From Limnephilus marmoratus (lineage: Eukaryota; Arthropoda; Insecta; Trichoptera; Limnephilidae), in assembly GCA_917880885.1 (NCBI GenBank), contig OU862915.1, positions 36,030,676 to 36,094,675 of the forward strand: a stretch of 64,000 bases of DNA. Reading direction: 5' to 3'. The translations under genes and the position numbers were made by a program. The notes under the pieces were generated by a model. That model was not told the DNA's origin and searched no databases. It was given only the letters and a program-made list of their open reading frames with translations. Position 1 is the stretch's first letter; each line of letters begins with the position of its first letter. This document shows, piece by piece, positions 55,564 through 64,000 of the stretch.

Positions 55564-56208
55564 GTCAAATAAGAGTAGAAAACATAGGAGGGCGCCACTG
55601 TGGTTCAAATGGCAATACTAAACATATAACTCATGGTGTTGATGTAAAGCTGTGTAACCTACATTTTTATAAAAAATTAAAAAGGAATAAAAGTGATTTT
55701 TTTTTTTCATTACAATATAGCTACCCACTGATCTTAAAATTAGAATTGCGTATAGGTAAATTATTATTATACCTTCGCAATTTTGTGTTAACATAATGAA
55801 AAAAAAGTTAACGTAATTAAATACAAAGCACAGTTTAGAAATTCCTCACATTTATTTAATACTAGCTTAAGTACTTAGTGTTGCCCGAGCTTTAGATCGT
55901 ATCTCTAATTTTAGATCTGAATATATTTAACTCACTCAGATCTAAAAGTAGTGTAACTAAACTCACCGTTAGTGATTCCTTCCTTTCTATCTGCTGTTAA
56001 ATTCAAATATATGAAAACAAATCGCTTTACAAAACACCTTTTAATCAAATTTATGTCATGAACAAAAAATGTTTTTTTTAAATGTGGTTTACTGTGTTTT
56101 ATACATTCAGTGACATTGCACTTTAAATGAATATTTGACAGTTAAATTGGTGTTGCCAGCGTACAAATTTTGTAGTTCAAATTTTTATATTTTCTACTCT
56201 TATTTGAC
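55564..56208. mobile_element. MITE, 645 bp
   Basis: GTCAAATAAGAGTAGAAAA at the left is reversed exactly (TTTTCTACTCTTATTTGAC) at the right. I could not fix a target duplication. A 90-codon ORF inside has no domain. Confidence 0.7.
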
Positions 56209-57316
56209 GGACTATATTTACACAAATTTCACCTACCAAAATATGTGTATGTGCAGAGTGTGGAACAAATAGCCGTGTGATTCAATTACTTGCCTACTTA
56301 AATATTAGTTTCACGTTGATATAATAGTTGAAATAATATTTTGATCCAAGTTTTGAAAATTATGATAAATGGAATATAATCACTTAAAATCTACAAAAAA
56401 TTGTTCACCTTTGGTCATAGAGCAATGCGCTGCAAATTGTTATAATTGATGCATACGGGCCTTCGCTCATGGAGAAACTGAAAACTGGTTGGCAACTCAA
56501 TTCGTCCACCTGAACAAAATAGATATATTTTTGATCTGACATATTGCAAATTACCCGAAAACTTGCCATGGTAGCACCTCACGTGCTACCATGGCAACCT
56601 GTCAACACGGCAACTGAAACCCGACGGCCGTGGCGACCGGCACTGCTAGTCACTGCGTCGCCCTTTAGTCCAGTAAAGGAAGGAGTTGTAGAGTGCGTGA
56701 GCAGGAACCTAAGCGATTCTTTCAGGACTTGTTAAGGGTGCTTAGGGTGTAAACATACTAAAAGTCCTGACGTCTAGGTGGTGAGCTAGGGGGGGGGGAG
56801 GGGGGGGAAGGTCCCGATTTTCGGGTTTCCGTTTATATCTCAAAAACGGTGCGTCGCAGAGGAAAACTTTTTAAGAATAAGTAAAAGCTCATAAAATTAT
56901 CTACAACTTTTATTCTATACGTAATTTTGGAAATCGAAGCCGTTTTTGAGTTATACGCTCCACAAATGTCAATATTTTCGAAAAAAATCATTTTACCTCA
57001 CATTTTTCATCAAACATTCTTTCATATCGTCTAAAATATTCATCCAAGAAAGAAATTGTAGATAATTTAATTGCCTTTTAGAATATGTATACATATCTAC
57101 ATAAATCTCCAACCAGTAAATATTTACAGCAATTTTAAGTTTTTTCGTAAAATGTCGTCATTTTCAGAAAAAGCTGTTTTTTCTTACCAAATTATTAAGA
57201 TGGGTTTTTTCTTCATGGGAAATTCCTTATTAATTTTTGCACGCAAGAAAGCAGGTAAATTGTTCTCGAACATATGATTAGTGGAATTAATTTTATAATC
57301 ATTATTATTGTGATGG

Positions 57317-57607
57317 GTGATTAGGTTAGTCGTCGGAGATGCTACAATAACGTACTACGATGCTGTTCGAGTTGGTGAAAAGGCAATGATTGCGATAGTG
57401 GGCTTGACATTCTCTTACATTAAGTTGTCCCGCAAAGATCGGGCATTCCCAATGTCTTCTGTCAGCTCGTCGATAAAAATTCACGATGAAAAGGTTGCAG
57501 TTGACCCAACATTGCGGTTTCAGCGGATGTGTATAAGTAAACGATCAGATAAGGATTTGATGAAATTTTTTGAGTATGAGTTGGCCCCATTTCCCTTGGC
57601 ACTGTTC
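57317..57607 (+). pseudogene. Inverted duplicate of the transposase N-proximal coding part
   Basis: The + strand reads RLVVGDATITYYDAVRVGEK, KLSRKDRAFPMSSVSSSIKI, then VDPTLRFQRMCISKRSDKD and FEYELAPFPLALFS. The same protein segment is coded on the minus strand at 59160-58931. The first copy aligns with the 20.6-kb element at HLKRKDAIVSLAAVTSSIKN and DPLMLFHRMCIAKMS. Confidence 0.8.
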
Positions 57608-57609
57608 TC

Positions 57610-59160
57610 AATAACATCATGTTACACTCTCAACTTTATATGGATTCACGTTTTCATATCCTCTTTGGACGTGAGGGTCCTGACAAGCGTTGTTCATCCA
57701 TGGCATCGTCATTCTCAGTGGTGATGGTTCTTGCTGAAAGGGCTCTACGTCGTCTTCATCGTCGCCCTAGGCAACAGGCACGCTATTGAGACATCTCCCT
57801 TGGCAGTGAAGGCACGCTGCAGAACAGGTCAGCATTGCCTTTAGGCATCCACATTTGCCAATTGCACAATCCTTGGTGCAGCGGCAAAATATCATTTTCA
57901 AAAGGACCATGTTTCCACCCCCATTCTTCAGGGGGCAGCTCAATCCCGAGCCACTGCTGAACTTAGTGGTATGTCCGCCGGGAATGCTGTTTAGCTGCAC
58001 TCTCTATTGGAGGGAGGGAGGTGATGTCAGACTTTATATTTGCCACGGAACTTTGTGAACGACTGGAAGCGGTACTGGTTAAGGGAGGTCTGTCTTTTTG
58101 GCACCGCATACCATTTCAGGAAGCATTTATTTCCAGCCTCTTCAACCTCGTCGTGAGTAGAGGAGGGGTTGTAAAAGATCATTGCCGCTTTCTTGATCAT
58201 TTCTGACTCCAAGTACAATTTTGAAAAGCCCACCTTGCTTCTCCTGAAAGTTGCAGACGTTGTATCGCATCCGGTAAATGAATGCAAAAATATGATGTAT
58301 TCAAATCCACGATGCTGCATCTCTTGGGTGGACAGTGCCATTGTTTTGGTTTTCCCTCGTCAGGGTTTCAGCAGCAGAATATCTTAGGCGGGAGGAGTGG
58401 AAGCAATCAAAAGGACACTGAAGTGAATATCCTCACCAAAGATAGCCACTGAGTTGTGAAAGGATAGTTCCACAGAAGTCTTCACGATAAGGACGTCAGC
58501 ATCATCGGTGGCCTGAAGAATCTGTATCCCATTCTCCCGAAACTTTGTCTGTAGTAAGGAGATGAAGTTACTTTTGTTGGTAGGATTGATACTGTTTAAC
58601 GGGTATTGATTTGTTCCATGTCAAATTGATGTTGGCTGACCTTCTCAGTCTGTATCGTCGCATCTGTTCTTGTGATTTCGTACTATTGACTGGATTTGCG
58701 TACCCATCAAATACCACAGTGCGAGTCATACCAGGATAGTGGTGGTTGACATAAGTGATTTAACGATCACAAATTGCGGCAACGGAGGCATCTTTTTGTC
58801 AAATTACTCTGTATAGTAGAAATCCTCCGTCCACAACTATGTTCATCTGAGACAGTAGAACAGTTTTTTTGGTAGGCTCGAATAAGCTATACAGAACAGA
58901 TTTAGTTGTCTTTCGCATCCCACTTTCATTGAACAGTGCCAAGGGAAATGGGGCCAACTCACATTCAAAGAATTTCATCAAATCCTTTCATCGTGAATTT
59001 TTATCGACGAGCTGACAGAAGACATTGGGAATGCCCGATCTTTGCGGGACAACTTGATGTATGAGAATGTCAAGCCCACTATCGCAATCATTGCCTTTTT
59101 ACCAACTCGAACAGCATCGTAGCACGTTATTGTAGCATCTCCGACGACTAACCTAATCAC
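57610..59160 (-). pseudogene. Academ-like transposase remnant
   Basis: On the minus strand: RLVVGDATITCYDAVRVGKK, then a deletion of about 60 nt between two AAGG repeats, FECELAPFPLALFNESGMRK and KSVLYSLFEP. A decayed XPG-type nuclease region follows, then HSFTGCDTTSATF and, at 57886-57803, the eight-cysteine cluster (C-x-C-x3-C-x4-C-x-C-x6-C-x3-C-x2-C). An acidic tail with DDEDDVEPFQQEPS ends the gene. Domain order equals the 20.6-kb pseudogene, with several breaks. Confidence 0.8.
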
Positions 59161-59982
59161 CCATCACAATAATAATGATTATAAAATTAATTCCACATTA
59201 ATTCCACATTAATAAAATTAATTAATCATCTGTTCGAGAACAATTTACCTGCTTTCTTGCGTGCAACAATTAATAAGGAATTTCCCATGAAGAAAAAACC
59301 CGTCTTAATAATTTGGTAAGAAAAAACAGCTTTTTCTGAAAATGACGACATTTTACGAAAAAACTTAAAATTGCTGTAAATATTTACTGGTTGGAGATTT
59401 ATGTAGATATGTATACATATTCTAAAAGGTAATTAAATTATCTACAACTTTTTTCAAGTGAATTTCTTTCTTGGATGAATATTTTAGACGATATGAAAGA
59501 ATGTTTGATGAAAAATGTGAGGTAAAATGATTTTTTTCGAAAATATTGACATTTGTGGAGCGTATAACTCAAAAACGGCTTCGATTTCCAAAATTACGTA
59601 TAGAATAAAAGTTGTAGATAATTTTATGAGCTTTTACTTATTCTTAAAAAGTTTTCCTCTGCGACGCACCGTTTTTGAGATATAAACGGAAACCCGAAAA
59701 TCGGGACCTTCCCCCCCCCCCCCCCCCCCCTAGCTCACCACCTAGACGTCAGGACTTTTAGTATGTTCACACCCTAAGCACCCTAAACAAGTCCTGAAAG
59801 AATCGCTTAGGTTCCTGCTCACGCACTCTACACCTCCTTTTGGACCATTCGTTTACTGGACTACTTGGCAACTGGTCTTTAAAAAGTTGCCTGTGTGCGG
59901 ACTGCCAATGAAATTCACAAGTTCCTTTCCTGTGGACAGCGCTTTAGTCGCCAATTGTTTTTTTTCAGTTTCTCCATGAGCG

Positions 59983-60562
59983 GATGACCTACCTAACATT
60001 TTCCGATGTCCTGTCGGGTAGCCTTTATTATAGCACCTAATCTGAAACCTTCCTAGGCTACCCTAGGCAACTTATTAATAACTATTGCAAGTTAACTAAT
60101 AAACTAAGCCACCTTACCATAATGCTATTTCGCAACTAGGGTTAGGAGAGAGGATGAAAAGTCACACAACACAGTTTTGGACGAACTTTTACTATCTTTG
60201 CTTCTTGAGATGAAATTTGTGTGGCATGTTGTATATAAAACTGCTCACAAATTACAGCTTCAGATGCACTTGTAATGGACTGCAAATACTAAAAAAGAGA
60301 CCAAGTAATGTTTTTTGAAATAGGGTAATAGTATATGTAGGAAAGAACAAGGTATGAGAGTAAAAAAGGATGACCAATCACTTACCACTCCATCGTATCA
60401 CTGTAAAGGAGCATACAGCACAATCACAATCTCGAGTTCATTATCGCCACAATAAAATAGGCGAGTACGAAATGATATTATGTACTTCCAAGATATTAAA
60501 ATTCCTTATTATTACCTAGAAACGTGTTTATATACACGAAAAACACCAACAACTTGCTTTTT
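59983..60562. other. No gene seen
   Basis: AT-rich flank of the second Academ-like element. No repeat assigned. Confidence 0.4.
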
Positions 60563-60872
60563 TACATTAGCTCCATACAGGAGGCCCTAAGGAAAATATT
60601 TCCTATGCCTATGTCATATTTTGGAATGCTGTGTGGAGGGTCTATTTAAGAAAGGAAGAAAAGGAAATTCTGGGAAGGAAAAGGGTATTAGGGTGAGTAG
60701 GAATCTGGGGGTCAGGGTGACGGGCGTATGAATCCGTACCTCCCACTGTGGTGTAAAGCGATGTTCCGAGAGAGTACGGCTGAAAAAGTCTTTCCTCAAC
60801 CATTGTCTCTTGGGGGTTCCAACCAACAACCGGGGCGGCGGTACCCATGCCCACCTCCCAAAATGCTTCCAA
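60563..60872 (-). mobile_element. SINE-A copy
   Basis: TTTACATTAGCTCCATACAG, GGAATGCTGTGTGGAGGGTC, GGGGTCAGGGTGACGGGCGT, then CCGGGGCGGCGGTACCCATG and CCCACCTCCCAAAATG. The middle is deleted. ORFs on both strands are by-products. Confidence 0.88.
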
Positions 60873-62039
60873 GGCAGTACGAATCCTTCTTCTTTTTTAA
60901 AAACAAATGCACTGGAATTTGCAATATTTTCTTGCCATTGTTCCGAATTTCAAATACTTTTCCAGCAAAGGGATGGTTAGGGATGTTGGTGTTATTATCT
61001 ATGCTTATTTCTGATATGGTTATCTGTGCTCATTTCTACCAGATGGTCTGTGGGACATAAACCCTCCCTGTGATTACTTGTAAACTGATTGTCCGCTCGA
61101 CTGGTTAAATAAATAAGATTCCAAATATAATCGTGTTATAATATCCACCACAATACAACAAGGGAGAAGAAGGAACTGGAAAAATAACATCTGGTAGGAA
61201 CAAAGCATGTTGTCATTTCAAAACCTAACAGGGCGTATCGCCACGTACCCGACAAACCTAAACCAGTGATTCCTGACCTTATTTGCAGTAAAAATGCACA
61301 TAAATATAACAGTACCAACGCAAGAGACAATGTACGACTGCGAAGCGACAGAGAGTATATATTGTGCAAATAAAGACAACTTATGTCGCGCATTCTCCTC
61401 TCCACCTTTCTTTGTCGAGAAACGCTGTGACGGTTAGACAGTTAGTTACTTAGAAAACAAAATCAGGATTTCTCGCCTCTTTTTCAACACGGATTCTAAC
61501 AGAATAAAAATCCCACCTGTCCTAGAGGATAAAGGGAAGCATTAGAGACATTGAGAGTAATCTTATCCCCTCGAAACGATAATGGAGAGACTGTTCGGAC
61601 CGAAATGAACAGATTTGTGTATCAAGAGCGACGCTTGTATATTTTTCTTTCTTTTAATCCGGGCACAGCTTAAAGCTACCGAATTTTCAGCACTGGTGAT
61701 GGCGGAGAGCTTTCAACTGTGAGGTAAATTTAACTTATTATAATTAATAACAAGATATTCATTGAATGGTTTAATTAACACACTGCTTTATAAATGTAAT
61801 TATCCGCAAATTCAATAAAAGGACGTTTTTGCAAAACACTGAATATCCTAAGAGATGTAGACATTTTCAACTGTACTTTGAAAACGATTTTTTTAACATT
61901 ACTGTAACAGTTATAAAAATAAATAACAATCTAAAATAAATAAATATAATTATATAACCATTATTCTTTTGGTCGTGAAAATCTAAAAAATAAAGACACA
62001 TTTTGACATTTTTTACTGCTCCGATCATCTCTCACCCCA
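60873..62039. other. No gene seen
   Basis: No assignable gene or repeat. ORFs at 60728 and 61136 lack domains. Confidence 0.4.
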
Positions 62040-62360
62040 GAAGATTAGTGGACGCTTAAGTGGCAATCGGTCAACGTGAAAAATGCCCATCTCGTACAAG
62101 ACCCCACTGGGAGAGAGCCTGGGTTCTCATTGCCTCGCAAACTCTGACCTCCGTCATTAATAGGATAAGGTGCTCCCATAGCCATTGTGCTCATATAGCC
62201 TTAAAGAGTCGGCGATGTGTGATTGCGGTGCGGTGCATACCACCGAACATGTGGTCAACGAAAGCCCGCTCCATTCATTCCCCGGCGGTATTGATGAGAT
62301 CCACAGGACAACGCCTGAGGCCCGACTGGCTCGTATATCTTGATGGCCCCCTCTGACCCC
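62040..62360 (+). pseudogene. LINE4 reverse transcriptase C-terminal fragment
   Basis: One frame reads MCDCGAVHTTEHVVNESPLH, FPGGIDEIHRTTPEA; after a frameshift near 62320 the next frame gives DWLVYLDGPL and a stop. A C-x-C-G...H...P...GG block and a final WL.YLD.PL are typical of the zinc-knuckle C-terminus of insect LINE polyproteins. The second usual cysteine reads S. Upstream parts are decayed. Confidence 0.7.
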
Positions 62361-63769
62361 CCTCCATACGAAAAAAGAAGACTGTTTTTACTATTCTTAT
62401 TGTTTATTTGTTCCATTGTTTATTGTTTCTTTTGGTATTGTTTTCATTGTACAATTTTATTTGTTTGCGTATTTAGATAGTACGGAGCTTAATTAGTTTA
62501 TTACAAATTGATTGTGCATTGTTATTTGTAAAAAACAACAATTATGCCCATAAAGTTTGAGCATCTTTGTGAAATTCGGAGAAAGCTTAAGTTAGACATT
62601 TCATGTAAATTAATTTCCCAAACATCCGCACTGTCTTTTTTAATAAATCGTCTGTTCTTCCTCTCTTAAGTCGCATTCATTCATTCAAGCGATCCAATTT
62701 CTTAGTAATTTATTTACTCGTGGATTTTAAAATCATAATTAACTCAATGAGCTAAGTTTTAATTTTTTTTATTTATGTAACACAAGTCTTCTTTTTTATC
62801 GGATTTAATTATATTGGCTTTTGGTTATACATATACGGTTTTTTAAATGAGTTGTCGGTTTAAATCTAAAAATATATTTATGGTTTATGATGAAATACGT
62901 TGATCAACAGTGAAAATAAGTGTCCATAGCTTTTCACCATGAAATTAATTAGAATACATCAGGACAACAGTCCTCGAACGTCCGCGAACTCTATTGGATT
63001 AAGTGAAATTGAGTTTTTATTGAGATTAGAGGACTGTAATAATTCAAAATAGGTATACCGAGTATCTAAAAATAACACGCAGAGGTCGTTGAAAATGGGA
63101 ATCACCGTTAAAGCACCCGCCCATAGAAACCATAAAAAATTGCAGACCAATCAAATCATTTGAATGACAGGACAAAGGAGAAATCTTGTTTATAAATTAG
63201 AATCTATTGCCTCTGGAAGTTACGAAGACCTTGTAACCACGAGAGGGGTTAACGTTCCAAAACGTAAACACATTTCCACGGTACAACAGGCAGGTGGTTG
63301 ACAATCATTGATATTATATGAAATCGAAAATGGCTGAAAATCTGAGGAAAAAGGCAAACTAAAATATTTTATATGGGATTGGTAAAATACCAGGAAATAA
63401 TTTAGAATGAACCCATAAAAGGAAAATTGTACGAAATTTGGATTTAAAGCTGGAAAAATGGGATATACACAGAGAAATGATGTAAATTAACGGTTTTGAA
63501 AGGGAAATATTCATAACTTACTGTAAGAGAGATATGGAAAAGGTTTACGAGGGTAGTGATAACTACTACACGTAAAAAAATATGTAATTTGACGAACAAA
63601 ATGGCAGTGGAAATGAGGTACCATTAAGGACAGGTTGACGAAAAACATTTTAACTGAGTGGCCGTGACCAAAGAGGTCAAAAGGTGAAACATCACAAGTT
63701 TTTTAAGTTTACAAGTTTTCTTAAATGTACGATAAGAATATTTATTATGTCCACTTTTTTTATACCCCA
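62361..63769. other. No gene seen
   Basis: AT-rich sequence, then a stretch after 62940 of more even composition, without a recognisable ORF or repeat. Confidence 0.4.
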
Positions 63770-64000
63770 CTTACTAGTGTGCCGGTGAGATTATGGCATA
63801 CCTAATTGGGGTATGTTGTGAGGCTGAAGGCAGTGGTGAGGGGAAGGAGATGTGAAACTGAAGGAAGGTGGCAAAGTACCTGGCTATTCAGATCTGATCA
63901 CCAAACACGGCCAAGCCATTTAAAGCAACGTTTCAATTCTGAATGGTGGTTTTACACCAGGGCGATATCTTCTACTCTCGTGCCGCAAATATACTATTTA
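63770..64000 (-). mobile_element. SINE-B copy cut by the window edge
   Basis: GTGAGATTATGGCATACCTA, AATTGGGGTATGTTGTGAGG, a purine tract, TGGCTATTCAGATCTGATCA, TTCAATTCTGAATGGTGGTT and ACACCAGGGCGATATCTTC. The head would lie beyond position 64000. Confidence 0.85.

Larger units (their letters stand above)
56464..59982 (-). mobile_element. Second Academ-like element with expanded inverted ends
   Basis: CGCTCATGGAGAAACTG at 56464 is reversed at 59982. Inverted similarity runs on through the G/C homopolymer (56790-56808; C run at 59711-59730), the 5' leader, and into coding sequence. The arms cover about 56464-57607 and 58931-59982. The coding strand is minus (59160 to about 57610). No clear target duplication is seen at the outer ends. 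Confidence 0.75.

Noticed and set aside
55524..55796. 90-codon ORF
   Set aside because: It lies in the 645-bp MITE, starts in its TIR and shows no domain.
62060..62356. 98-codon ORF in one frame
   Set aside because: The real coding signal (CDCG...FPGG) is in another frame of a decayed LINE; only the last codons of this ORF belong to it.

Overview
The window is nuclear DNA from an insect: AT-rich, with GT-AG spliced exons of an insect odorant receptor and a very high load of interspersed repeats. I cannot name the species. Only one host gene is clearly recognisable. Almost all other structure comes from transposable elements, many nested in one another.

Layout. 1-9.5 kb: three consecutive exons of an odorant receptor (7tm_6 family) on the + strand at 1842-2016, 4101-4318 and 8783-9483. 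The exon phases fit and the last exon ends in a stop codon. The first exon is missing, and the introns are full of SINEs and LINE tails. 10-19.6 kb: no host gene; SINEs, a minisatellite, a 414-bp tandem array of a tRNA-containing palindromic element, a second tRNA-containing palindrome and a compact hairpin MITE. 20.6-26.8 kb: a complete but decayed DNA transposon with terminal inverted repeats (TIRs) of about 450 bp, a 3-bp target duplication and a pseudogene coding for an XPG/FEN1-like nuclease region plus an eight-cysteine cluster. These features best match the Academ superfamily. A 2.26-kb TA-flanked element is nested in it. 27-31 kb: mostly unassigned, with one possible first coding exon (27214-27269) and a TTAA-flanked MITE inside a short tandem repeat. 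31-38.5 kb: SINE copies and LINE remnants. 38.8-43 kb: a head-to-head SINE dimer with a 15-bp target duplication, a second TTAA MITE, and a piggyBac-like element carrying the transposase C-terminus and interrupting a coding-like stretch. 43-50 kb: interrupted SINEs, a hAT element with a perfect 8-bp duplication inside a LINE remnant, and another piggyBac-type MITE. 50-56 kb: more SINEs and a MITE. 56.4-60 kb: a second Academ-like copy, rearranged so that about 1.1 kb of one end, including coding sequence, is repeated in inverted orientation at the other end. 60-64 kb: one SINE, a LINE C-terminal fragment, and a SINE cut by the window edge.

Repeat families (my labels). SINE-A: about 15 copies whose 3' end matches the last codons and 3' UTR of a jockey-like LINE also present here as fragments (LINE1). 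SINE-B: tRNA-headed, about 390 bp, with a long pyrimidine tract. Family C: contains a tRNA-Thr(UGU)-like sequence. Family D: elements starting CTAGCTGACCC, with C/T-rich tracts. Family E: a tRNA-like-containing repeat. Nothing here points to a working multigene pathway. The interest lies in the two XPG-type transposons, the LINE/SINE tail sharing and the repeated placing of tRNA-like sequences in palindromic elements.
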